Shown piece after piece: positions 10,456-21,901 of a stretch of 64,000 nucleotides of DNA (position 1 is its first letter; each line of letters opens with the position of its first letter). The notes beneath the pieces are model-generated. The model was given only the letters and a program-made list of their open reading frames with translations, had not been told where the DNA came from and did not search any database. Source of the stretch: Parambassis ranga (lineage: Eukaryota; Chordata; Actinopteri; Ambassidae); the NCBI RefSeq assembly GCF_900634625.1, contig NC_041040.1, forward strand, positions 4,049,556-4,113,555, read 5' to 3'. A program made the translations under genes and the position numbers.

Positions 10456-10595
10456 AGAGCAGCAGGACCTCAGTCCTGTTCAGAGCAGCAGGACCTCAGT
10501 CCTGTTCAGAGCAGCAGGACTTCAGTCCTGTTCAGAGCAGCAGGACTTCAGTCCTGTTCAGAGCAGCAGGACTTCAGTCCTGTTCAGAGCAGCAG
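10456..10595 (+). repeat. 26-bp hairpin minisatellite, five copies
   Basis: Tandem units contain CAGGACTTCAGTCCTG, a near-perfect palindrome (7-bp arms, 2-nt loop). The two leftmost units carry CAGGACCTCAGTCCTG instead. Unit B has only two units at 42,216-42,268. The 26-bp period is not a multiple of three, so it is not evolving as coding sequence. Confidence 0.85.
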
Positions 10596-10977
10596 TGCAG
10601 CAGCTGCTTCCTTCCAGCTCTCATGTTAACGTGTTGGAGTGAACACACTGAGCTCCGAGCTCACAGAGCTGCAGACTTTTAGCATCAAGTCTGTGTCCTC
10701 TGCAGGTTTCACTCACAGTGGAGACAGACTGCTGAGTCATCAACACAGACTTTACTGAGGATGTCCTGCTGTCCCATTTAAAGACAGAGTCTCTGTGTGC
10801 TGATGGACATCTCATCTGTCTCTGACAGAGAGACATGGAGGTCACCATTCTCACAGCATCACTGAGGAAAGCAGCCAATCAGAAGGCAGCAGCTTCACAG
10901 GAAACACTGGATCTGTGATACTGACTGTGTTTAGTACAGCTGAAAGCAGCACAGACTGACTCCACCCCTCTACTGAC

Positions 10978-11151
10978 CTCACAGCCTGCAGGCTGCAATC
11001 TGGACTCTGCTCAAGATCCAGCAGCTGCTTCACTCCTGAATCCTGCAGGTTGTTTCCTCTCAGCTCCAGCTCTGTCAGATGGGAGGGGTTGGACTTCAGA
11101 GCTGAGGCCAGAGAAGCACAGCTGATCTCTGACAGCCTGCAGTTCATCAAT
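10978..11151 (-). CDS. NLR gene 1, LRR exon (last recognised)
   Basis: This 174-nt exon encodes 58 residues of two ribonuclease-inhibitor-type leucine-rich repeats. It has an ATTCAG acceptor on the right and a GAG|GTCAGT donor on the left. Key residues read CRLSEISCASLASALKSNP then LTELELRGNNLQDSGV. The tail diverges (KQLLDLEQSPDC against the usual KQLCGFLQSPDC). If the donor is not used, the frame reads on 43 codons to a stop near 10,850, identically in unit B, so this may be the terminal exon. No B30.2/SPRY exon was found further left. Confidence 0.75.
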
Positions 11152-11369
11152 CTGAATAAAGAATAATTAAAGAAAAACAGATGAAATGATTGATAATCAA
11201 TCAGATGAGTTTCAATGATCAGATGAACATTATTGTGTCCAAACAGCCTTTAAGGTTAACTGACTTTAACAGCTATCAGAGGACATTTTTTACAGTTTCT
11301 GTAACAAACAGACTGAATTTAGGAATTTAGGATGATTCTATTTATACGTCCACACAAACCCCTGTTGAA

Positions 11370-11850
11370 CTTAGTAATATTTTACAAGTCGAACTGAGAC
11401 GAATTGAAAATTGGATGAGGGACATAAAATGGTGACTAATGCAGGGAAAAGTAAATGTATGGTGTTGGGATCCAGGTCTCTGGTAAAGATCCACCTGTGT
11501 TGGGTCTGACTGGGGGGTGCTGTAATAGAACAGGTCACTGAGGTAAAGCTACTCGGTGTGACTGGTGACAGTTTGTTGAATTGGAATAGTCATATAAATC
11601 AAACATTATTGAGTCTGGAGGTGTCAAGCACTGTAGAAAATATATTCCACATCCAGTGATGAGAACACCAGTATAATCATTAGTTTGATCACATTTAGAT
11701 TATTGTTCAATCATTTGGTCAAGTACAACTGAAATGAACTGAAGCAAAGTGCAAGTTGCTCAAATAAAGCAGCTGGTGTAGTTTTAAGCTGCCCTTTCAG
11801 GACTAGTGTTAGAGAACTGAATACCAGCTAGTTTGGCTAAGTGGAAACGG
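11370..11850 (+). mobile_element. LINE (L2/CR1-like) reverse-transcriptase C-terminal remnant
   Basis: Broken frames read ELRRIENWMRDIK, EQVTEVKLLGVTGDSLLNWN and NKAAGVVLSCPFRTSV, the C-terminal end of a fish non-LTR reverse transcriptase. Shorter copies recur in each LRR cassette at about 14,890-15,190, 16,840-17,145, 18,835-19,140 and 21,715-21,900. They were therefore present before the cassettes multiplied. Confidence 0.7.
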
Positions 11851-12720
11851 TAGGATTCATTATTCTGTTATTAACTTTATTAGAAAAACTGTTATTACAA
11901 AAATGCCAAAAATACTTTACAGCAGACTGTTATTGTTCAGTGCTGAGCATCAATATTCCACTGGTCAGTCAGAGAGTCGCTCTTTGTCACCTCCGTGTGG
12001 AACTACCCTCATGCAAAGGACAGTGCAGCACAGAGCAATGGTGGCTGGAATTCTCTGTTCACAGCGTTTGGTTTTTGGAATGAATGCACTGACTTTATGT
12101 ATTGACACTAGAATAACTGTTATTATTTATATTTGCTGCTTCTTTGTCAAGAATGGTTGAAGGGAAAAAAACTATGGAACTTATGAACCCTATAGTAGCA
12201 TAACTGTAACTGTGATAAGGAATAATGTAGAGCTGCTGTTTCACTGTTTTAGTTTTTAGTACGTTGCTGTACTGTCATGTAGGAATGTGTGCACTCCATT
12301 TTGTCTGTATAACGTATTGTTTTATGTTAAGAATACTTTTTGAAGTCTACAGACCCCAGGAAGAAGAGCTACTGCTTTGGCAGCAGTTAATGGGGATCTT
12401 ACTAAACTAGACTGGATTTAGGTCAAGAACAGAAACCAGTCTTAGCTCTGGCTAACAGGGGACTCTGTGTCTGAGTGCATGAAGCAGGATCATGTTGGAC
12501 AGTAGGGTCGGGCGGTTTCAGCTAAATCTTCCTGAGTGCTTGCCTGGTCCCGTCTCCACTGTGCCTGCATAGAGAGGGGGGGTGTCTGCACAGAGCCCCA
12601 TCAAAACAGCTGCTGTAGCCTACAATTCACTGCAGGTAAAGTGCATTATAAACTCTCTCTCTCTCTCGTATTAAAAATGATACCATCACTACCTGTGTGC
12701 CCCGCTGGTATACCTTAATG

Positions 12721-14154
12721 CAGGGGTGGCCAAACTTTTTTTGGGGAGGGCCAGATTCAATAATGCGAAACTCTCCGAGGGCCAGCAGTCCATGATGTCA
12801 TTATTTTAAACAATAAAAACTGTGTATGCTGTTTTGTAATATGTTACATCTTACACAGCAAACAAAATAACATCTTAGCATTCAGATGAACAGATCAGAA
12901 CATGTTATCTGAATTTACAGCATAAATTTAAAACTTTCAGAAACTGTGTGGTTGTGATAACAGAGCAACAAGTTATTGACTCTACTGTGAAGGTGAGATC
13001 TGATCATATGTGCAGGTCTGGTTTAGGAGCAGACATCAGTAAAATGTCAGGTAGACCAGGTGGGAGTCATTTAGTGCTGATCTCAAAGGGTCTGTAATTT
13101 AATGTTTACACAGGTTTGCAGTGCATGGCAACGAGACGTAAAAACGTGATGACGTGCCTTACGACAGATGTGTACTGAATGACGGAGTCTTTTTGAGAGA
13201 AGTGCTGCGTCTATGTACAGCTGACAGTCTAACAACAGAGAACGTTAACAAGCAAAGACGGACTGCTCTGCTGCTCCAGTAAAACATCACAGTTTATCAC
13301 AGACAGTCTGCTCACACGACACAAACTAATTCATGGTTTACAAATGTTCGCATTTCTGGAGAGTTGCTTTTATCCAGCCGCCGGTAAAAAGGCCCGAGGT
13401 CAGGATGCAGCCTCCCCGTGCAGCAGGGAGCAATGAGCGTCCCCCTCCCTCTCCATCATGTTGCTTTAACTTCTCTAATCGCTCCCTGCTGCCCGGCGCG
13501 GGTAGCAGGGAGCGATGGAACAGGGAGAGGGACGCTCCGCTCCACTCCCCTGCGCTCCTGGAGCCCCCAGTACTCCGGCACGTTCCCCAGAGAGGGACGC
13601 TCATTGCTGCACGGGGAGGTTGCTCTCTGGCTGGGCAGCCCGCTCCCATGCACCCAGTCCATGAATTCTAATAGGGCTACTATACAACAACTAATAATAA
13701 CAATATTTCGTGCGCACGTTATACATAATTCGTGGCCACAATTTATTTCTTTTTGACCATGTCACAGAGGGGCTCCTAGTTTTGGAGAACTTCACTTGTA
13801 CAGACGCTCTCTGATAGCAGGTTGTCTGCAGAAGCATGTTTAGTCTCGTAGTGAATTGTGTCGAAGTGCTGAACCGGTGTTTTGCACCTTCGGAGCCCTC
13901 TGCGTAGCTGGAACCAACAACCAAGCCCTGCAGCACCGCGTGACGCACCACGATGCAGACAGAGAGAGACAATGTTCTGCTCAGAGAATCATCATGCAAA
14001 CATTACACAATGAGTTAAAAACAAAAACAAGAAATGCCTGTTGATTTTGTATGATTTACTCTGTTTGGCTGGCGGGCCAAAAATAACACATTTTAAGATA
14101 GAAGCCGCGGGCCATAGAAAATCCGACCGCGGGGACATAGTTTGGACACCCCTG
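12721..14154. mobile_element. Non-autonomous hAT transposon, copy 1
   Basis: The ends are inverted: CAGGGGTGGCCAAACTTTTT on the left and AGTTTGGACACCCCTG on the right. They are flanked by an 8-bp target duplication CCTTAATG/CCTTAATA, which is the hAT hallmark. The 1,434-bp interior includes a GC-rich block (13,380-13,650) and no transposase. It is specific to the leftmost cassette. A shorter relative is at 22,648-23,716. Confidence 0.88.
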
Positions 14155-14519
14155 CCTTAATACCTTAATACGGCCCAACCCAACTGGACAGGAAGTAAAG
14201 TTCAGCTCTCTTTCCTGTCATGTGTGCAGCCTTTGGAGGCCTCAGCTCCAGGGCACAGAAACTATCTCTGACATGTAAACCAGAGGAAGTGAGTGAGCAC
14301 AATAACAAAAGACATTCACTGACTGGAAGGAGCAGAAACGACTGGTTACATGATCCTTGAAGAACAACACATAATCTGAACTGTATGTACACTAACATGT
14401 ACGACACACTCATTCATATGCAGCATAAGAAGATTCATATTACTGTATTACAATATGGACCAAAGCTTTATGGATGGAAGCTCTGTGAGTTTTACAACAG
14501 TATCAGACAGAGAACTGAC

Positions 14520-14693
14520 CTCAGAGTCTGCAGTCTGCAATCTGGACTCTGCAGAAAACCACACAGCTGCTTCACTGCTGAATCCTGCAGGTGGTTTGCA
14601 CTCAGGTCCAGATGTGTCAGATGGGAGGGGTTGGACTTCAGAGCTGAGGCCAGAGAAGCACAGCCGATCTCTGACAGACTGCACCAACTCAAT
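14520..14693 (-). CDS. NLR gene 1, LRR exon
   Basis: This is a 174-nt LRR exon (acceptor ATTCAG, donor GAG|GTCAGT). It encodes LSWCSLSEIGCASLASALK and LTHLDLSANHLQDSAV, then LQSPDCRLQTLR. It keeps the same phase as the other LRR exons, so cassettes can be added or skipped without frame loss. Such repeats form the ligand- or partner-sensing arc of cytosolic NLRs. Confidence 0.85.
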
Positions 14694-15604
14694 CTGAATA
14701 AAGAATAACAGATGAAATGATTGATAATCAATCAGATGAGTTTCAATGATCAGATGAACATTATTGTGTCCAAACAGCCTTTAAGGTTAACTGACTTTAA
14801 CAGCTATCAGAGGACATTTTCTACAGTTTCTGTAACAAACAGACTGAATTTAGGAATTTAGGATGATTCTATTTATACGTCCACACAAACCCCTGTTGAA
14901 CTTAGTAATATTTTACAAGTCGAACTGAGACGAATTGAAAATTGGATGAGGGACATAAAATGGTGATTAATGCAGGGAAAAGTAAATGTATGGTGTTGGG
15001 ATCCAGGTCTCTGGTAAAGATCCACCTGTGTTGGGTCTGACTGGGGGGTGCTGTAATAGAACAGGTCACTGAGGTAAAGCTACGCGGTGTGACTGGTGAC
15101 AGTTTGTTGAATTGGAATAGTCATATAAATCAAACATTATTGAGTCTGGAGGTGTCAAGCACTGTAGAAAATGTATTCCAAATCCAGTGATGAGAACACC
15201 AGTATGTTATAAGAACACTGTTTTGAAGTCTACAGACCCCAGGAAGAAGAGCTACTGCTTTGGCAGCAGTTAATGGGGATCTTACTAAACTAGACTGGAT
15301 TTAGGTCAAGAACAGAAACCAGTCTTAGCTCTGGGTAACAGGGGACTCTGTGTCTGAGTGCATGAAGCAGGATCATGTTGGACAGCAGGGTCGGGCGGTT
15401 TCAGCTAAATCTTCCTGAGTGCTTGCCTGGTCCCGTCTCCACTGTGCCTGCATAGAGAGGGGGGGTGTCTGCACAGAGCCCCATCAAAACAGCTGCTGTA
15501 GCCTACAATTCACTGCAGGTAAAGTGCATTATAAACTGCCTGGAACAGGTAGCCATCTTTGTCAGTTAATATCTGTGTTCACTGTCTTCCTCGTAGTTTT
15601 GTGC

Positions 15605-15900
15605 CTCTCTCTCCTTCATCCTCTCTGTCCTGTCTCCCTCTTCTCCTCTCTCTCTCCTTCATCCTCTCTGTCCTGTCTCCCTCTTCTTCTCCTCCTCTAC
15701 CCGGCTGACTGGCAGCAGGAAGGTTCCTCCTTAAGTAGACGGGTCCTGTTCAAGGTTTCTTCCTCTTAAAGGGAGTTTTTCTTGCCACAGTGATCTTAAG
15801 GGGGTTCAGGCTCTGGGTCTCTGTGAAGAGCTTTGAGACAATTTCTGATAGTAAAATGTGCTGTATGAATAAAACTGAATTGAACTGAATTAAATATAGT
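15605..15900 (+). repeat. Pyrimidine minisatellite (2 units) plus retroelement 3' tail
   Basis: Two units of a 43/46-bp TC-rich repeat (15,605-15,697) run into 'tacccggctgactggcagca', then 'aaagggagtttttcttgcca', ending in a gaattgaactgaatt tail. That order is the 3' end of a widespread teleost non-LTR element, so the minisatellite arose inside its 3' region. Confidence 0.75.
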
Positions 15901-16029
15901 TTTTATTGAGGCTTTTTAAAAACGCATATAGTGAACTGACTTTTTTAAATGTTAATGCTGGCAGCACGCCGCATTATTAAACTGGTATGAGCCAGTCCTG
16001 ATGTGTTTGTTTTTGTAATTTTATCATGT

Positions 16030-16130
16030 TTAGAGTAGGGGTGGAACGGTTCACTGAATCCACGGTTCGGATCGTATCACGGTTCTGAGGTCACGGTTTT
16101 CGGTTCAGTTCACAATGTTGAGGTTTTTTC
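16030..16130 (+). mobile_element. hAT-type MITE end fragment
   Basis: 'gtaggggtggaacggttcac' followed by 'atcacggttctgaggtcacgg' matches the end of a common fish hAT-like MITE. The same fragment recurs near 18,030 and 20,910 within the cassettes; the other end is missing. Unit B has different, longer sequence at this point (44,885-45,150). Confidence 0.5.
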
Positions 16131-16466
16131 TACTTTAACACTCTGGAAATACCAGATGAACATAAAATACATATCCTAATTCTCTCTCTCTCTCTCTCTG
16201 CACAGAAACTATCTCTGACATGTAAACCAGAGGAAGTGAGTGAGCACAATAACAAAAGACATTCACTGACTGGAAGGAGCAGAAACGACTGGTTACATGA
16301 TCCTTGAAGAACAACACATAATCTGAACTGTATGTACACTAACATGTACGACACACTCATTCATATGCAGCATGAGAAGATTCATATTACTGTATTACAA
16401 TATGGACCAAAGCTTCATGGATGGAAGCTCTGTGAGTTTTACAACAGTATCAGACAGAGAACTGAC

Positions 16467-16643
16467 CTCAGAGTCTGCAGTCTGCAATCTGGACTCTGCA
16501 GAAAACCACACAGCTGCTTCACTCCTGAATCCTGCAGGTTGATGTTTCCACTCAGCTCCAGATGTGTCAGATGGGAGGGGTTGGACTTCAGAGCTGAGGC
16601 CAGAGAAGCACAGCCGATCTCTGACAGCCTGCAGTCCTTCAAT
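16467..16643 (-). CDS. NLR gene 1, LRR exon
   Basis: This 177-nt exon is one codon longer than the canonical 174, with the extra residue in the loop after the beta strand: LTHLELSGNINLQDSGV. It starts LKDCRLSEIGC and has the same acceptor, donor and phase as its neighbours. The surrounding introns are nearly identical to those of the exons at 18,461 and 21,339. Confidence 0.87.
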
Positions 16644-17553
16644 CTGAATAAAGAATAACAGATGAAATGATTGATAATCAATCAGATGAGTTTCAATGAT
16701 CAGATGAACATTATTGTGTCCAAACAGCCTTTAAGGTTAACTGACTTTAACAGCTATCAGAGGACATTTTCTACAGTTTCTGTAACAAACAGACTGAATT
16801 TAGGAATTTAGGATGATTCTATTTATACGTCCACACAAACCCCTGTTGAACTTAGTAATATTTTACAAGTCGAACTGAGACGAATTGAAAATTGGATGAG
16901 GGACATAAAATGGTGATTAATGCAGGGAAAAGTAAATGTATGGTGTTGGGATCCAGGTCTCTGGTAAAGATCCACCTGTGTTGGGTCTGACTGGGGGGTG
17001 CTGTAATAGAACAGGTCACTGAGGTAAAGCTACTCGGTGTGACTGGTGACAGTTTGTTGAATTGGAATAGTCATATAAATCAAACATTATTGAGTCTGGA
17101 GGTGTCAAGCACTGTAGAAAATGTATTCCAAATCCAGTGATGAGAACACCAGTATGTTATAAGAACACTGTTTTGAAGTCTACAGACCCCAGGAAGAAGA
17201 GCTACTGCTTTGGCAGCAGTTAATGGGGATCTTACTAAACTAGACTGGATTTAGGTCAAGAACAGAAACCAGTCTTAGCTCTGGCTAACAGGGGACTCTG
17301 TGTCTGAGTGCATGAAGCAGGATCATGTTGGACAGTAGGGTCGGGCGGTTTCAGCTAAATCTTCCTGAGTGCTTGCCTGGTCCCGTCTCCACTGTGCCTG
17401 CATAGAGAGGGGGGGTGTCTGCACAGAGCCCCATCAAAACAGCTGCTGTAGCCTACAATTCACTGCAGGTAAAGTGCATTATAAACTGCCTGGAACAGGT
17501 AGCCATCTTTGTCAGTTAATATCTGTGTTCACTGTCTTCCTCGTAGTTTTGTG

Positions 17554-17890
17554 CCTCTCTCTCCTTCATCCTCTCTGTCCTGTCTCCCTCTTCTCCTCTC
17601 TCTCTCCTTCATCCTCTCTGTCCTGTCTCCCTCTTCTTCTCCTCTCTCTCTCCTTCATCCTCTCTGTCCTGTCTCCCTCTTCTTCTCCTCCTCTACCCGG
17701 CTGACTGGCAGCAGGAAGGTTCCTCCTTAAGTAGACGGGTCCTGTTCAAGGTTTCTTCCTGTTAAAGGGAGTTTTTCTTGCCACAGTGATCTTAAGGGGG
17801 TTCAGGCTCTGGGTCTCTGTGAAGAGCTTTGAGACAATTTCTGATAGTAAAATGTGCTGTATGAATAAAACTGAATTGAACTGAATTAAA
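17554..17890 (+). repeat. Pyrimidine minisatellite (3 units) plus retroelement tail
   Basis: This is the same structure as at 15,605, with three units of the 43/46-bp repeat. It illustrates stepwise growth between otherwise near-identical cassettes. Confidence 0.75.
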
Positions 17891-18460
17891 TATAGTTTTT
17901 ATTGAGGCTTTTTAAAAACGCATATAGTGAACTGACTTTTTTAAATGTTAATGCTGGCAGCACGCCGCATTATTAAACTGGTATGAGCCAGTCCTGATGT
18001 GTTTGTTTTTGTAATTTTATCATGTTTAGAGTAGGGGTGGAACGGTTCACTGAATCCACGGTTCGGTTCGTATCACGGTTCTGAGGTCACGGTTTTCGGT
18101 TCAGTTCACAATGTTGAGGGTTTTTCTACTTTAACACTCTGGAAATACCAGATGAACATAAAATACATATCCTAATTCTCTCTCTCTCTCTCTGCACAGA
18201 AACTATCTCTGACATGTAAACCAGAGGAAGTGAGTGAGCACAATAACAAAAGACATTCACTGACTGGAAGGAGCAGAAACGACTGGTTACATGATCCTTG
18301 AAGAACAACACATAATCTGAACTGTATGTACACTAACATGTACGACACACTCATTCATATGCAGCATAAGAAGATTCATATTACTGTATTACAATATGGA
18401 CCAAAGCTTCATGGATGGAAGCTCTGTGAGTTTTACAACAGTATCAGACAGAGAACTGAC

Positions 18461-18637
18461 CTCAGAGTCTGCAGTCTGCAATCTGGACTCTGCAGAAAAC
18501 CACACAGCTGCTTCACTCCTGAATCCTGCAGGTTGAAGTTTCCACTCAGGTCCAGCTCTGTCAGATGGGAGGGGTTGGACTTCAGAGCTGAGGCCAGAGA
18601 AGCACAGCTGATCTCTGACAGATTGCAGCTCTCCAAT
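18461..18637 (-). CDS. NLR gene 1, LRR exon
   Basis: This 177-nt LRR exon reads LESCNLSEISCASLASALK and LTELDLSGNFNLQDSGV. Splice signals and phase match the other cassettes. Substitutions relative to the neighbouring LRR exons cluster at the variable x positions of the LxxLxLxxN strand. Confidence 0.87.
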
Positions 18638-19543
18638 CTGAATAAAGAATAACAGATGAAATGATTGATAATCAATCAGATGAGTTTCAATGATCAGATG
18701 AACATTATTGTGTCCAAACAGCCTTTAAGGTTAACTGACTTTAACAGCTATCAGAGGACATTTTTTAGTTTCTGTAACAAACAGACTGAATTTAGGAATT
18801 TAGGATGATTCTATTTATACGTCCACACAAACCCCTGTTGAACTTAGTAACATTTTACAAGTCGAACTGAGACGAATTGAAAATTGGATGAGGGACATAA
18901 AATGGTGATTAATGCAGGGAAAAGTAAATGTATGGTGTTGGGATCCAGGTCTCTGGTAAAGATCCACCTGTGTTGGGTCTGACTGGGGGGTGCTGTAATA
19001 GAACAGGTCACTGAGGTAAAGCTACTCGGTGTGACTGGTGACAGTTTGTTGAATTGGAATAGTCATATAAATCAAACATTATTGAGTCTGGAGGTGTCAA
19101 GCACTGTAGAAAATGTATTCCAAATCCAGTGATGAAAACACCAGTATGTTATAAGAATACTTTTTGAAGTCTACAGACCCCAGGAAGAAGAGCTACTGCT
19201 TTGGCAGCAGTTAATGGGGATCTTACTAAACTAGACTGGATTTAGGTCAAGAACAGAAACCAGTCTTAGCTCTGGCTAACAGGGGACTCTGTGTCTGAGT
19301 GCATGAAGCAGGATCATGTTGGACAGTAGGGTCGGGCGGTTTCAGCTAAATCTTCCCGAGTGCTTGCCTGGTCCCGTCTCCACTGTGCCTGCATAGAGAG
19401 GGGGGGTGTCTGCACAGAGCCCCATCAAAACAGCTGCTGTAGCCTACAATTCACTGCAGGTAAAGTGCATTATAAACTGCCTGGAACAGGTAGCCATCTT
19501 TGTCAGTTAATATCTGTGTTCACTGTCTTCCTCGTAGTTTTGT

Positions 19544-20770
19544 GCCTCTCTCTCCTTCATCCTCTCTGTCCTGTCTCCCTCTTCTCCTCTCTCTCTCCTT
19601 CATCCTCTCTGTCCTGTCTCCCTCTTCTTCTCCTCTCTCTCTCCTTCATCCTCTCTGTCCTGTCTCCCTCTTCTTCTCCTCTCTCTCTCCTTCATCCTCT
19701 CTGTCCCGTCTCCCTCTTCTTCTCCTCTCTCTCTCCTCCATCCTCTCTGTCCTGTCTCCCTCTTCTTCTCCTCTCTCTCTCCTTCATCCTCTCTGTCCTG
19801 TCTCCCTCTTCTTCTCCTCTCTCTCTCCTTCATCCTCTCTGTCCTGTCTCCCTCTTCTTCTCCTCTCTCTCCTGTCTCCCTCTTCTTCTCCTCTCTCTCT
19901 CCTTCATCCTCTCTGTCCTGTCTCCCTCTTCTTCTCCTCTCTCTCCTTCATCCTCTCTGTCCTGTCTCCCTCTTCTTCTCCTCTCTCTCCCTCATCCTCT
20001 CTGTCCTGTCTCCCTCTTCTTCTCCTCTCTCTCTCCTTCATCCTCTCTGTCCTGTCTCCCTCTTCTTCTCTCTCTCTCTCCTTCATCCTCTCTGTCCCGT
20101 CTCCCTCTTCTTCTCCTCTCTCTCCTTCATCCTCTCTGTCCTGTCTCCCTCTTCTCCTCTCTCTCTCCTTCATCCTCTCTGTCCTGTCTCCCTCTTCTTC
20201 TCCTCTCTCTCTCCTTCATCCTCTCTGTCCCGTCTCCCTCTTCTTCTCCTCTCTCTCTCCTCCATCCTCTCTGTCCTGTCTCCCTCTTCTTCTCCTCTCT
20301 CTCTCCTTCATCCTCTCTGTCCTGTCTCCCTCTTCTTCTCCTCTCTCTCTCCTTCATCCTCTCTGTCCTGTCTCCCTCTTCTTCTCCTCTCTCTCTCCTT
20401 CATCCTCTCTGTCCTGTCTCACTCTTCTTCTCCTCTCTCTCCTTCATCCTCTCTGTCCTGTCTCACTCTTCTTCTCCTCTCTCTCCTTCATCCTCTCTGT
20501 CCTGTCTCCCTCTTCTTCTCTCTCTCTCTCCTTCATCCTCTCTGTCCTGTCTCCCTCTTCTTCTCCTCCTCTACCCGGCCGACTGGCAGCAGGAAGGTTC
20601 CTCCTTAAGTAGACGGGTCCAGTTCAAGGTTTCTTCCTCTTAAAGGGAGTTTTTCTTGCCACAGTGATCTTAAGGGGGTTCAGGCTCTGGGTCTCTGTGA
20701 AGAGCTTTGAGACAATTTGTGATAGTAAAATGTGCTGTATGAATAAAACTGAATTGAACTGAATTAAATA
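19544..20770 (+). repeat. Expanded 46-bp pyrimidine minisatellite (about 22 units) plus retroelement tail
   Basis: About 1 kb of tandem CTTCATCCTCTCTGTCC-type units (mostly 46 bp, some 43 or 42) ends at 20,570 with the retroelement tail. One strand is almost purely pyrimidine, so triplex (H-DNA) formation is possible. Because 46 is not divisible by three, every frame cycles and long Ser/Leu/Pro or Arg/Glu frames appear; these are not genes. It accounts for this cassette being about 0.9 kb longer than its neighbours. Confidence 0.92.
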
Positions 20771-21338
20771 TAGTTTTTATTGAGGCTTTTTAAAAACGTA
20801 TATAGTGAACTGACTTTTTTAAATGTTAATGCTGGCAGCACGCCGCGTTATTAAACTGGTATGGGCCAGTCCTGATGTGTTTGTTTTTGTAATTTTATCA
20901 TGTTTAGAGTAGGGGTGGAACGGTTCACTGAATCCACGGTTCGGTTCGTATCACGGTTCTGAGGTCACGGTTTTCGGTTCAGTTCACAATGTTGAGGTTT
21001 TTTCTACTTTAACACTCTGGAAATACCAGATGAACATAAAATACATATCCTAATTCTCTCTCTCTCTCTCTGCACAGAAACTATCTCTGACATGTAAACC
21101 AGAGGAAGTGAGTGAGCACAATAACAAAAGACATTCACTGACTGGAAGGAGCAGAAACGACTGGTTACATGATCCTTGAAGAACAACACATAATCTGAAC
21201 TGTATGTACACTAACATGTACGACACACTCATTCATATGCAGCATAAGAAGATTCATATTACTGTATTACAATATGGACCAAAGCTTTATGGATGGAAGC
21301 TCTGTGAGTTTTACAACAGTATCAGACAGAGAACTGAC

Positions 21339-21515
21339 CTCAGAGTCTGCAGTCTGCAATCTGGACTCTGCAGAAAACCACACAGCTGCTTCACTCCTGA
21401 ATCCTGCAGCTTGCTGTTTCCACTCAGCTCCAGATGTGTCAGATGGGAGGGGTTGGACTTCAGAGCTGAGGCCAGAGAAGCACAGCTGATCTCTGACAGC
21501 CTGCAGCTGATCAAT
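21339..21515 (-). CDS. NLR gene 1, LRR exon
   Basis: A 177-nt LRR exon with LISCRLSEISCASLASALK and LTHLELSGNSKLQDSGV. It is the rightmost member of the amplified series before the L1 insertion cuts the cassette at about 21,900. Phase and splice sites are conserved. Confidence 0.87.
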
Positions 21516-21901
21516 CTGAATAAAGAATAACAGATGAAATGATTGATAATCAATCAGATGAGTTTCAATGATCAGATGAACATTATTGTGTCCAAACAGC
21601 CTTTAAGGTTAACTGACTTTAACAGCTATCAGAGGACATTTTTTACAGTTTCTGTAACAAACAGACTGAATTTAGGAATTTAGGATGATTCTATTTATAC
21701 GTCCACACAAACCCCTGTTGAACTTAGTAATATTTACAAGTCGAACTGAGACGAATTGAAAATTGGATGAGGGACATAAAATGGTGATTAATGCAGGGAA
21801 AAGTAAATGTATGGTGTTGGGATCCAGGTCTCTGGTAAAGATCCACCTGTGTTGGGTCTGACTGGGGGGTGCTGTAATAGAACAGGTCACTGAGGTAAAG
21901 C

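Larger units (their letters stand above)
5679..12660. repeat. Segmental duplication, unit A left part
   Basis: Receptor 3' exons, the conserved downstream segment, the hairpin minisatellite and the last LRR exon occur in the same order and orientation as at 37,843-43,925. The copies differ by transposon gains (Tc1 and repeats in A; solo LTR in B) and microsatellite length. This establishes a tandem duplication with a period of roughly 28-32 kb. Confidence 0.88.

Noticed and set aside
10456..10595. CRISPR-like array of palindromic repeats
   Set aside because: Head-to-tail units without unique spacers in a vertebrate genome; an ordinary minisatellite.
10171..10682. Frames with poly-Met, poly-Ser and FRAAGLQSCSEQQ repeats
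   Set aside because: Produced by the GAT microsatellite and the 26-bp minisatellite, whose period is not a multiple of three.
13338..13671. Overlapping frames of about 100 codons in a GC-rich block
   Set aside because: Inside a non-autonomous hAT element; open in both directions because of GC-rich composition, with no transposase motif.
19360..20643. 427-codon and 370-codon plus-strand frames rich in Ser, Leu and Pro, and Arg/Glu-rich minus-strand frames
   Set aside because: They run through the 46-bp pyrimidine minisatellite; absence of stops follows from the repeat composition, in several frames at once.
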